A stretch of 64,000 nt of DNA from Acidimicrobiia bacterium (GTDB taxonomy: Bacteria; Actinomycetota; Acidimicrobiia; UBA2766). Under the pieces are notes generated by a model. It searched no databases. It was not told the origin of the DNA and was given only the letters and a program-made list of their open reading frames with translations. The stretch is taken from positions 1-64,000 of the forward strand of contig JADZDR010000050.1 in NCBI GenBank assembly GCA_020850945.1, written 5' to 3'. How positions within the stretch are numbered: the stretch's first letter is position 1; each line of letters opens with the position of its first letter. Positions 18,670-27,000 of the stretch are shown one piece after another. The translations under genes were made by a program, and so were the position numbers.

Positions 18670-19500
18670 ATGGCACCGAGGGGCCGAGCGATCTGGTCCG
18701 GGTCGGTGAGCTTCGGCTTGGTCAATGTGCCGATCCGGGTGTACACCGCCACGAAGTCCCACGGCATCCGTTTCAACCAGATCGACCGCGAGTCGGGATC
18801 TCGCATCCGCTACCGCAAGGTGGCCGAGGCCACCGGCGAGGAGGTCCCCACCGAGCAGATCGTGAAGGGCTTCGAGCTCTCACCCGGTCAGTACGTGACG
18901 ATCGACTCCGACGAGCTCGCCGCCCTCAACCCGAAGGCGTCGCGCATGATCGACATCGAGGAGTTCGTGGACCTCGCCGACATCGACCCCCTCTTCTTCG
19001 ACCAGCCCTACTACCTGGTGCCCGACAAGGGGGCGGGGAAGGCGTACAGGCTCCTCGTCGAGACCATGGAGCAGGAGGGCAGAGCCGCGATCGGACGCGT
19101 CATCATGCGCTCGAAGGAGTACCTCGTGGCGATCAGACCGCTCGACGGTGTGCTCTGCATGGAGACGCTGCGTTTCGACGACGAGGTCGTCAAGCCCGAG
19201 GAGATGCTCGACGACGTCGAGGCAGCCGGCGCCGAGGTGTCCGCCCGCGAGGTCGCGATGGCAGCCCAGCTCGTGGAGGGCCTGACCGCGAAGTGGGACC
19301 CCACCAAGTTCGCGGACACCTATCACGACGAGGTGGCGGACCTCATCGAGCGCAAGGCGGCCGGCCTCGAGGTGGTCGCGTCGCCCGCTCCCGCATCTGC
19401 GGAGAAGGTCGTGGACCTGATGGCCGCGCTCGAGGCGAGCATCGAGGCGTCCCGGAAGATGCGGGACGCCAAGGAGGAGCCGACCGCGACGGGGAGCTGA
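18670..19500 (+). CDS. ku: Ku protein, bacterial non-homologous end joining
   Basis: Ku binds double-strand DNA ends as a homodimer and recruits LigD. The 276-residue length and the Ku-core features fit the bacterial family: IWSGSVSFGLVNVPIRVY at the N-terminus, YRKV with ESG upstream, GFELSPGQYV, and DIDPLFFDQPYYLVPD. The C-terminal tail after about residue 240 is short and Glu/Lys-containing, as expected for the minimal C-terminal region. A G-rich GGGGGG stretch precedes the ATG. LigD phosphoesterase-ligase follows 181 nt later. Confidence 0.97.
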   Translation: MAPRGRAIWSGSVSFGLVNVPIRVYTATKSHGIRFNQIDRESGSRIRYRKVAEATGEEVPTEQIVKGFELSPGQYVTIDSDELAALNPKASRMIDIEEFVDLADIDPLFFDQPYYLVPDKGAGKAYRLLVETMEQEGRAAIGRVIMRSKEYLVAIRPLDGVLCMETLRFDDEVVKPEEMLDDVEAAGAEVSAREVAMAAQLVEGLTAKWDPTKFADTYHDEVADLIERKAAGLEVVASPAPASAEKVVDLMAALEASIEASRKMRDAKEEPTATGS

Positions 19501-19648
19501 ACACCGGGATCGACCCGCTCGTCTGCTCTGAGGTCGACGGCGCCGTGCTCCGCCTCGAGCCAGCCGCATGCACAGACCGCGTCGTCGCCGCTGCTCGGCA
19601 CGAAGTGGAGGCACGGTTCGAGCGTGGATGCGATCATCACCCCGACAA

Positions 19649-19660
19649 ATTACACGTATG
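19649..19660 (+). promoter_or_regulatory. ATTACACRYATG motif, copy 1 (upstream of ligD)
   Basis: ATTACACGTATG lies in the ku-ligD gap, about 20 nt before the probable ligD -10 box. The same 12-base pattern recurs at 32641-32652 and, reversed, at 63689-63700, always between genes. The function is unknown. Confidence 0.4.
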
Positions 19661-19681
19661 TGATCCCGGTACCGTGGATGC

Positions 19682-21163
19682 GTGACGCCGCCACAGGACC
19701 TGCCGGGGAAGGGGCTCGAGGCCTACCGGGCGAAGCGGGACTTCGCGTCCTCGCCCGAACCCGCCGGAGCTGACGCACCCCGCACGCCCTCTCGCCCGGG
19801 CCGCCACTTCGTCGTGCAGGAGCACCACGCCCGCAGCCTGCATTGGGACCTGCGCCTCGAGCACGACGGCACGCTCGCGAGCTGGGCGATCCCGAAGGGC
19901 GTACCGATGCACCCCGGAGAAGACCGCCTCGCCGTGCGCACCGAAGACCATCCGCTCGAGTACCTCGAGTTCGAGGGCGACATCCCCCGCGGGCAGTACG
20001 GCGCAGGTCGCATGTCGATCTGGGACACCGGGACGTACGAGGCGGAGAAGTGGCGCGACGACGAGGTGATCGTCGTCCTCGAAGGCAGGCGTGTGACAGG
20101 CAGGTACGCGATCTTCCGCACGGCGTCCGCGGACAGCGGCAGGAACTGGATGATCCACCGCATCGACCCGCCTGCCGACCCGACGCGGGAGCCGATACCG
20201 GACTGGATCCCCCCCATGCTCGCCACTCCAGCCGCCTCGCCTCCCCCCGACGACGGCTGGGCGTTCGAGGTGAAGTGGGACGGCATCCGCGCCGTCACCT
20301 TCGTCGAAGGAGGTCGCGTGCATCTCCGGTCGCGCCGCGGGCGCGATGTCACGGACACCTACCCGGAGCTGCGGGAGTTGGGGCCGGTGCTCGGCTCCCT
20401 GCCCGTCGTGCTCGACGGTGAGGTCATCACCTTCGTCGACGGCAAGCCGAGCTTCGAGCGCCTCCAACGCCGCATGAACCTCGACGGGAGGCACACCGGC
20501 CCGCAGCTCGTGCATGACGTGCCGGTCGTACTCGTCCTCTTCGACATCCTCTGGCTGGACGGGCACGACACGACACCGCTCCCCTTTCGCGAGCGGCGCA
20601 GGCTCCTCGAGCAGCTCGACCTGAACGGGCCGGCGTGGCAGACACCCCCGAACTACGAGGAGGCGGGTCCGATCCTCGAGGCAACCCGCGGTCAGGGACT
20701 GGAAGGCGTCGTCGCCAAGAAGCTCGACTCGCCATACGAGCCCGGCGTGCGCTCACCCAACTGGGTGAAGCTCAAGCACTTCGAGACGGGGGACTTCGTC
20801 GTGGCGGGATGGGTGGAGGGTGAAGGCGGGCGGGCGGGACGGATCGGCGCCCTCGTCCTCGCCGCCCACGACTCGGAGGGCCGGCTCCGGTACGCGGGCA
20901 AGGTGGGATCCGGCTTGACCGATGCCGAGCTCGCCGACCTCGGCCGTATGCTCGGCCCCGCCGCGAGTCCCGCGTCACCCCTCGCCGAGGACGTCGACTC
21001 CGCCGTCCACTGGGTCGAGCCCCACCTCGTCGCGTCGGTCTGCTTCGCCGAGCTCACACGCGCAGGTGTCGTCCGCGCTGCGTCGTGGCGAGGGCTGCGT
21101 CCCGACGTGGACGCCGCCAACGTGACACTCGCTTCGCTTGGCGCAGAGCGGCGAAACGACTAG
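19682..21163 (+). CDS. ligD: LigD phosphoesterase plus ATP-dependent DNA ligase (no polymerase domain)
   Basis: An end-joining DNA ligase of 493 residues. The N-terminal 3'-phosphoesterase domain (about residues 35-165) shows FVVQEHHARSLHWDLRLE and FEGDIPRGQYGAG. The ATP-dependent ligase follows, with motif I KWDGIR (catalytic Lys near residue 200), LDGEVI, and motifs GVVAKKLDSPYEPG and WVKLK. The polymerase module found in one-piece LigD is absent; it is encoded separately at 21632-22549. The GTG start has no Shine-Dalgarno, but TACCGT ends 6 nt before it. Function with the Ku at 18670 is inferred from position and family. Confidence 0.95.
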   Translation: MTPPQDLPGKGLEAYRAKRDFASSPEPAGADAPRTPSRPGRHFVVQEHHARSLHWDLRLEHDGTLASWAIPKGVPMHPGEDRLAVRTEDHPLEYLEFEGDIPRGQYGAGRMSIWDTGTYEAEKWRDDEVIVVLEGRRVTGRYAIFRTASADSGRNWMIHRIDPPADPTREPIPDWIPPMLATPAASPPPDDGWAFEVKWDGIRAVTFVEGGRVHLRSRRGRDVTDTYPELRELGPVLGSLPVVLDGEVITFVDGKPSFERLQRRMNLDGRHTGPQLVHDVPVVLVLFDILWLDGHDTTPLPFRERRRLLEQLDLNGPAWQTPPNYEEAGPILEATRGQGLEGVVAKKLDSPYEPGVRSPNWVKLKHFETGDFVVAGWVEGEGGRAGRIGALVLAAHDSEGRLRYAGKVGSGLTDAELADLGRMLGPAASPASPLAEDVDSAVHWVEPHLVASVCFAELTRAGVVRAASWRGLRPDVDAANVTLASLGAERRND

Positions 21164-21195
21164 AACTTGCCTGCCCCGCACACAAGGAGATGCTC

Positions 21196-21600
21196 ATGTT
21201 GCTAGGAGAGGTCGACTACTCACTCGGAGATGCCCTTCTCACGGTCCTCTGGATCTTCGGCTTCGTGATCTTCTTCTGGCTCCTCATCACGATCTTCTCG
21301 GATCTCTTCCGCGACCACGAGGAGTCGGGGTGGGCGAAGGCGGCGTGGGTGATCTTCATCATCATCCTCCCGTTCCTCGGCATCCTCGTCTACGTCATCG
21401 CGCGTGGCAAGGGCATGGCGGAACGCAACATGAAGGCCGCCGCCGAGGCGCAGCAGCAGTTCGACCAGTACGTACGCCAGGCAGCCGGCACCCCGGGCGA
21501 GTCCACGGCCGACCAGCTCCAGAAGCTCTCCGACCTCCACGACGCCGGCAAGCTCACCGACGACGAGTTCGCCACACAGAAGGCGAGACTGCTCGGCTGA
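21196..21600 (+). CDS. Membrane protein with PLDc_N-like segment and SHOCT domain
   Basis: A 134-residue protein with two hydrophobic segments (VLWIFGFVIFFWLLITIF and AAWVIFIIILPFLGILVYVI) separated by a short charged loop, as in PLD-nuclease N-terminal-like proteins. A linker leads to a C-terminal SHOCT motif (QLQKLSDLHDAGKLTDDEFA). SHOCT domains are short helical modules often linked to oligomerisation. The ATG at 21196 is 6 nt after AAGGAG; an ATG at 21190 abuts the same site. It lies between the two LigD parts, but a role in end joining is not implied by its sequence. Confidence 0.8.
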   Translation: MLLGEVDYSLGDALLTVLWIFGFVIFFWLLITIFSDLFRDHEESGWAKAAWVIFIIILPFLGILVYVIARGKGMAERNMKAAAEAQQQFDQYVRQAAGTPGESTADQLQKLSDLHDAGKLTDDEFATQKARLLG

Positions 21601-21631
21601 GCCGCATCCGCCCACACGGGACGGGAAGCCG

Positions 21632-22549
21632 TCACGTGAAGACCGGCAGCTCCTGACTTACATCGAGCCAGGCGTGGAAGTGGTCGCCTGCGTCCACGCG
21701 TTCGAGGACGGTCGGGTACTCGAAGTCGAGACCGGCAACGTCTCCGGAGTCGGCCGCATCCGAGACCTCGTCCCATGTCACCGGGGTCGACACTGTCGGA
21801 CGTGGCCGCCCCCGGAGTGAGTAGGCGCACACGGTCGTCTTGTGGCCGGTGTTCTGGGACCAGTCGACGAACACGCGACCCGTGCGCAGCTCCTTGCGCA
21901 TGTTCGCTGTAACCGTGTCAGGCTCCCGCGATTCGAGGAAGCCGGCGAGGGCGAGCGCGAAATCGCGGGTGTCGTCACTCGTCGCGATAGCGGAGTTGAG
22001 CGGTACGAACACGTGCAGGCCCTTCGAGCCCGACGTCTTGGCGACAGCCGTGAGATCGAGGCGGGCGAGGAGGTCCCGGATGCGCAGGGCCACGCGGGCG
22101 CAGTCGGCGATCCCGGCCGGCGCGCCGGGATCGAGGTCGAACACGACGCCGGTCGGGTGCAGCCAGTCGTCCACGGTCGCCATGGGGACGTGCAGCTCGA
22201 GCGCGGCGAGGTTCGCGGCCCAGGCGAGAGCTGCCGGCTCCTCGATCAGGCAGAAGGGGATCGGGGCGTCCTGTGACCCGGTGGGGATCCGCGCCACCTC
22301 CACCCAGTCGGGCCGGTGGCCGGGACAGTTCTTCTCGAAGAAGGAATGGGACTCGACGCCGTCCGGCCAGCGCACGAAGGTGACCGGACGGCGTCGCAGA
22401 TAGGGGAGCATGACCGGCGCGATGCGCACGGCATAGTCGATGACCGCGGCCTTCGTGGTGCCCCGCGCCGGGTAGAGGACCTTGTCGAGGTTGGAGACGG
22501 ACAGGTGGCGGCCGGCGACTTCGACGCGTGTGCGGGGCGGGGGCGACAC
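21632..22549 (-). CDS. LigD-type polymerase domain protein (archaeo-eukaryotic primase fold)
   Basis: A 305-residue stand-alone version of the LigD polymerase, which fills gaps at DNA ends, often with ribonucleotides. Recognisable are VSNLDKVLYP at the N-terminus, the catalytic acidic pair in GVVFDLDPG, KTSGSKGLHVFVPL and RVFVDWSQN. GTG 22549 was chosen because TACGCT ends 6 nt before it (leaderless pattern); a TTG at 22564 is the longer alternative. It is encoded opposite to ku and ligD and divergent from the MFS gene. Confidence 0.93.
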   Translation of the reverse strand: MSPPPRTRVEVAGRHLSVSNLDKVLYPARGTTKAAVIDYAVRIAPVMLPYLRRRPVTFVRWPDGVESHSFFEKNCPGHRPDWVEVARIPTGSQDAPIPFCLIEEPAALAWAANLAALELHVPMATVDDWLHPTGVVFDLDPGAPAGIADCARVALRIRDLLARLDLTAVAKTSGSKGLHVFVPLNSAIATSDDTRDFALALAGFLESREPDTVTANMRKELRTGRVFVDWSQNTGHKTTVCAYSLRGRPRPTVSTPVTWDEVSDAADSGDVAGLDFEYPTVLERVDAGDHFHAWLDVSQELPVFT

Positions 22550-22686
22550 CCCTGCAGCGTACAAGGGTGGACCCGCCTGTCGTCATGCACCTCCAGCCGG
22601 CTTGTGAGAGGCCGATATCTCATGGAGGAGACGAGTTGGGCCTCGCACACCGTCGCAGGGGGCGGGGCGACGACAGGAGTGCAGCG

Positions 22687-24279
22687 ATGGTGACCTCGGA
22701 TGCAGGCGACACCCCCGCCGAGGGGACGGACGACAGGGATCTCGACTCCGCAACGGAAGCAGCCGCCACCGCCCTCGTGGCGGATCCCACCCCTGCCACA
22801 CCTCCGCCCGACGGCGGTCCTGAGAACGGCGAGGAGGCGACGCCGGCACGCTCTGCGAAGCCCGCCCTCCTCGTGGGAATCGCCGGTCTCGCCGGCCTCG
22901 GCGGCATGATCTTCGGCTACGACCAGGGATCGGTGGGTGACTCGCAGGCAGGCTTCACCGCCGCGTTCCGGCTCGATTCGTTCGAGGTCGGTGTCGTCAC
23001 GGGAATGGTCGCGCTCCTCGCGATCGGCGGTTCCCTCGCCGCCTCACCCCTCAGCGATGCCAAGGGGAGGCGGGCGGCGAGCCTTCTCGCCGCCGCGCTC
23101 AGCGTCGTAGGTGGGCTCGGCATGGCTCTCGCCCCGAACGCAGGTGTCCTGATCGTCGCCCGTGCCCTCATCGGCTTCAGCGTCGGCCTCGTCGCCGCCG
23201 CCGTCCCGCAGTACATCAGTGAGATGGCGCCCGCCCGGTTCAGGGGGCGGATGGTGGCGATGTACCAGCTCGCGATCACGATGGGCATCTTCACTTCCGG
23301 CCTCATCGGCATCTTCGAGCTCGGCGACCCCGAGAACGGGTGGCGCGTGATCCTCGGCGTCATCGTCGTGCCGGCCGTCATCTTCGGCCTCGCCATGCTC
23401 TTCATGCCGAACACACCCCGCTGGCTCGTCGCCCAGGGTCGCCCGCAGGAGGCACGGCAGATCCTCCGGCGCACGGAAGGCGAGCCGCAGGCAGGAGAGA
23501 CGCTGCAGGCCATCAACGCCGAGCTCGCGGACGTCGACGACGTGAAGTGGGGAGACCTGCTCCGTCCCCTGCTTCGCCCCGCCCTCGGAGTCGGGATCGC
23601 GCTCGCTGCTCTGCAGCAGCTCACCCTCATCAACGGGATCATCTACTACGGGACCGCGATCTTCCACGACCTCGGGTTCGACACGGCCCGCGGATCCGAG
23701 GTGGCGAGCCTCATCGCCATCTATCTCGTGAACATGCTCGCCACTTTCATCGCACTCCCCCTCGTCGACCGCGTCGGACGGCGCCCCCTGCTCCTCGCCG
23801 GCACGGCCGGGATCTGCATCGCGTTCGTCGGTGCGGTCGTGGCTAGCGCCGAGATCTCTTCCCGCAAGGCGGCAGGCATCGAGGTCGGATCCGCCGGCTG
23901 GATGCTCGTCCTGAGCGTGTCGTTCTTCATCGTCTGCGTCGCGGCGTCGTGGGGTCCCGTCACGTGGGTCATGATCAGCGAGATCTTCCCCACCCGCGAG
24001 CGCTCGAAGGGAATCGGCCTCTGCACCTCGGTCAACTGGTTCTTCGCATGGCTCGTCGCGCTCGTGACCCCGGCCCTGATCGGGTGGCACCCCGCTGTCT
24101 ACTTCCTCGCCGGCCTCGTGCTCATGGGAGTCGCCTTCGTGTACGTCCTCTTCCGCGTACCCGAGACGAAGGGTCGACCCCTCGAGGAGATCAAGGGCAT
24201 CTGGGCAGAGCGGGCGGGAATCGACCTTGCCGCGGGCAGCGAATCGCGCGAAGTGGGCCAGACCGCGGCCGGTGGGTGA
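22687..24279 (+). CDS. Sugar-porter family MFS transporter
   Basis: A 530-residue, 12-segment secondary transporter. A long acidic, Ala/Pro-rich cytoplasmic N-terminus of about 60 residues precedes the first membrane segment (GLGGMIFGYDQGSVGD). Sugar-porter signatures are DAKGRRAA after TM2, PQYISEMAPARFRGRM after TM4, LQQLTLINGIIYYG in TM7, DRVGRRPLLL after TM8, and FRVPETKGRPLEEI at the C-terminus. A proton- or facilitated-type hexose carrier is likely; the substrate is not predictable. The ATG is 7 nt after AGGAG. It converges on polA. Confidence 0.93.
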   Translation: MVTSDAGDTPAEGTDDRDLDSATEAAATALVADPTPATPPPDGGPENGEEATPARSAKPALLVGIAGLAGLGGMIFGYDQGSVGDSQAGFTAAFRLDSFEVGVVTGMVALLAIGGSLAASPLSDAKGRRAASLLAAALSVVGGLGMALAPNAGVLIVARALIGFSVGLVAAAVPQYISEMAPARFRGRMVAMYQLAITMGIFTSGLIGIFELGDPENGWRVILGVIVVPAVIFGLAMLFMPNTPRWLVAQGRPQEARQILRRTEGEPQAGETLQAINAELADVDDVKWGDLLRPLLRPALGVGIALAALQQLTLINGIIYYGTAIFHDLGFDTARGSEVASLIAIYLVNMLATFIALPLVDRVGRRPLLLAGTAGICIAFVGAVVASAEISSRKAAGIEVGSAGWMLVLSVSFFIVCVAASWGPVTWVMISEIFPTRERSKGIGLCTSVNWFFAWLVALVTPALIGWHPAVYFLAGLVLMGVAFVYVLFRVPETKGRPLEEIKGIWAERAGIDLAAGSESREVGQTAAGG

Positions 24280-24292
24280 GGGCCGCGTCGGG

Positions 24293-26956
24293 TCAGCCCT
24301 TGCACTCGTCCCACGTCGCGCCGAGATGGATCTCGGCAACGAGCGGGACGGCGAGCGGAACGGCGTTCTCCATGACGTCCCGAACCACGGCTGCCGTCTC
24401 CTCCTCCTCCCCTGCCGGCACTTCGAGGACGAGCTCGTCGTGCACCTGGAGGAGCAGGCGTGACCGCATGCCCCGCTCGGCCAGGGCCGTGTCGAGGTCG
24501 ATCATCGCAACCTTCATGATGTCGGCGGCCGATCCCTGGATCGGGGCGTTCAACGCCTGCCGCTCCCCCATCTGGCGGAAGCGCGGGTTGCGCGAGCGGA
24601 GCTCGTCGAACCAGCGGCGCCGGCCGAGGATCGTCGTCGTGAACCCGTCTGCCTTCGCCTGTTCGACGGTGCGGTCCATGAAGGCCTTGAGGGTCGGGAA
24701 CTGCTCGAAGTAGGCGTCGATGAACTCCTGCGCCTCGGCCTTGTCGATCCCCATGCGTGTGGCCATCCCCCATGCCTGCATGCCGTAGAGGAGGCCGTAG
24801 TTGACGACCTTGGCGCGGTTGCGGTGCGCGCCCGTGACGGCGTCGATTCCGACCCCGAATACACGGGCGGCGGTCGCGGCGTGGATGTCCTGGCCGGCGC
24901 GGAAAGCGTCGATGAGGTGCTCGTCCCCCGACAGGTGTGCCATCACCCGCAGCTCGATCTGCGAGTAGTCGGCGGAGCAGAGGACAGATCCGGCTTCGGG
25001 CACGAAGGCACGGCGGATGCGGCGGCCTTCTTCTGTGCGGATCGGGATGTTCATGAGGTTCGGATTCTCCGAGGAGAGCCGTCCGGTCGCCGCTCCCGTC
25101 TGCTTGAAGCGGGTGTGGATGCGACCGTCGGCACGGTCGACGAGGGGGGGCAGGGCGTCGGTGTAGGTGCTGCGCAGCTTCTCGAGGTTCCGGTATTCGA
25201 GCAGGCACTCAACGATCGGGTGGTCGTGGCGCAGCGATTCGAGGGTGGCGGCATCGGTGGAGAAGCCCGTCTTGGTCTTCTTCTGGGGTGTGAGGCCGAG
25301 CTCCTCGAAGAGCACCTCGCGCAGCTGCTTCGTCGAGTTGATCGTGAACTCGCGTCCGGCGTGATCCCAGATCTGGCGGGCGAGGGCGTCGATGCGCTGC
25401 GTGAGGTCGGCTGACAGCGTCTCGAGGTAGTCGACGTCGACTTTGATCCCGGCTGCCTCCATCTTGGCGAGGATGCGCGTGACGGGACGCTCGACGTCCT
25501 CGTACAGGCTCCACATCTCGTTCGTCTCGAGGCGGCGCCTGAAGTTCTCGGCGAGGGCGACCGCGGCCCAGGCCCGTGTCGCGAGGCGGGCGTCGGCTTC
25601 GGCGGTCCCGCCGAGCGCGAGCGTGCCCTGCCCGCCTGCGTCCGGACTCTCGATCTCGGTCCCGAGGTACCGGGCGGCGAGACCTTCGAGCGGGTAGTTG
25701 CCGGGTGCGGGATCGAGCATCCAGGCGGCGATCTCGGTGTCGACGTCGAGACCGCGCACGTCGACCCCTTCACGCGCGAGCGCGGCGATGAGGTCCTTCG
25801 TGGCGTACCCGTCGAAGCTCGGCCCCGGCCCCGCCATGATCTCGGCAAGGACGTCGGGATCGGCGACGTCGGCTGAGGCAACGACCGCATGTCCCGTCCC
25901 GTCCGCCACCGCCCACGCCGTGGGCCGATCCCCGGCGCGGGCCGGGATCTCGGCTGACACTCCGAGCGGGCGGGCGAGAGCGGCCACGGCACCGCGAAGC
26001 TCCTCGGCTGAGCGGACCGTCTCGTGCGTCACCTCGACACCGACCGGTTCGGCCGCCGTGACGTGACCTGCCGGCGCATATCTCTCCGCGAGCTCGAGCG
26101 TCCGGTTGAGGATCGTGCCGAACTCGAGCGTCTTGTACACCTTCACGATCGCGTCGACATCCCACTCCCCGATACGCAGGTCCTCGATCCCGACGCCGAG
26201 GTCGACGTCCTCCACGAGTCGGATCACCTGCACGTTCTTCTCGACCTGGCCCCAGTGGGCGGCGACGTTCTCGGACTGCTTCGGTGTGAGCTCCCCGACG
26301 TGGGCGATGATCCCGTCGAGACCCCCGTACCGCTCGAGCAGCTTCGCCGCCGTCTTGTCACCGATCCCGGGCACCCCGGGGAGGTTGTCGCTCGTGTCGC
26401 CACGGAGGGCGGCGAGCTCGACGTAGTGGTCGGGGCCGACACCGAAGCGGGCGCGTACGGCGGCCTCGTCCATCTCGTCGACCTCGCTGATCCCACGCCG
26501 CGTGTAGAGGACGGTCACACGGGCAGCGTCGTCCACGACCTGGAAGGCGTCGCGGTCACCGGTGACGATCTCGACGTCGATGCCCGCCCCCTTCGCCTCG
26601 CGGGCCAGGGTGGCGAGGACGTCGTCCGCCTCCGCTCCCTCGACCCGCAGGATCGGGACACGCAGCACCTCGAGAAGCTCACTGAGGATCGCCATCTGAC
26701 TCGAGAGGCTGGGCGGTCTCGCCTCGCGCTGCGCCTTGTACTGTGGTTCGATGTCGAGCCGGAACTGCGGTGTGGGGGCGTCGAAGGTCACGACGACGTA
26801 GTCGGGTTCGCGTTCACGCAGCATGCGCAGGAGCATGTTCGTGAAGCCGTAGACGGCGTTCGTGGGCTGTCCGTCGGACGTCGTGAGGGATTCCTCCGGC
26901 AACGCGAAGAACGCGCGGTAGGCGAGCGAGTTCCCGTCGAGGGCGAGACGCTTCAT
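24293..26956 (-). CDS. polA: DNA polymerase I
   Basis: PolA fills gaps in repair and removes RNA primers. The 887 residues comprise an N-terminal 5'-nuclease (about 1-290: LALDGNSLAYRAFFALP, VEGAEADDVLA, GVPGIGDKTA), a degenerate 3'-5' exonuclease-like domain (about 300-480) and the polymerase. Polymerase motif A is SADYSQIELRVMAHLSGD, motif B is RNRAKVVNYGLLYG, and motif C is LQVHDELVLE. The exonuclease DxE motif reads SAE, so proofreading is probably lost. Motif B has Tyr where E. coli has Phe762. No Shine-Dalgarno; TACCTT ends 6 nt before the ATG. Confidence 0.97.
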   Translation of the reverse strand: MKRLALDGNSLAYRAFFALPEESLTTSDGQPTNAVYGFTNMLLRMLREREPDYVVVTFDAPTPQFRLDIEPQYKAQREARPPSLSSQMAILSELLEVLRVPILRVEGAEADDVLATLAREAKGAGIDVEIVTGDRDAFQVVDDAARVTVLYTRRGISEVDEMDEAAVRARFGVGPDHYVELAALRGDTSDNLPGVPGIGDKTAAKLLERYGGLDGIIAHVGELTPKQSENVAAHWGQVEKNVQVIRLVEDVDLGVGIEDLRIGEWDVDAIVKVYKTLEFGTILNRTLELAERYAPAGHVTAAEPVGVEVTHETVRSAEELRGAVAALARPLGVSAEIPARAGDRPTAWAVADGTGHAVVASADVADPDVLAEIMAGPGPSFDGYATKDLIAALAREGVDVRGLDVDTEIAAWMLDPAPGNYPLEGLAARYLGTEIESPDAGGQGTLALGGTAEADARLATRAWAAVALAENFRRRLETNEMWSLYEDVERPVTRILAKMEAAGIKVDVDYLETLSADLTQRIDALARQIWDHAGREFTINSTKQLREVLFEELGLTPQKKTKTGFSTDAATLESLRHDHPIVECLLEYRNLEKLRSTYTDALPPLVDRADGRIHTRFKQTGAATGRLSSENPNLMNIPIRTEEGRRIRRAFVPEAGSVLCSADYSQIELRVMAHLSGDEHLIDAFRAGQDIHAATAARVFGVGIDAVTGAHRNRAKVVNYGLLYGMQAWGMATRMGIDKAEAQEFIDAYFEQFPTLKAFMDRTVEQAKADGFTTTILGRRRWFDELRSRNPRFRQMGERQALNAPIQGSAADIMKVAMIDLDTALAERGMRSRLLLQVHDELVLEVPAGEEEETAAVVRDVMENAVPLAVPLVAEIHLGATWDECKG

Positions 26957-27000
26957 GCGGCGAAGGTACCTCCCGCCCGGCGCGCGCAGGCGGTCGGTCC

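Noticed and set aside
19323-19640. Small - strand frame with a CACGWLEAEHG segment between ku and ligD
   Set aside because: The first 40 codons look protein-like, but the frame runs 178 nt into the 3' end of ku and has only a weak ribosome site. Not enough to call a gene.
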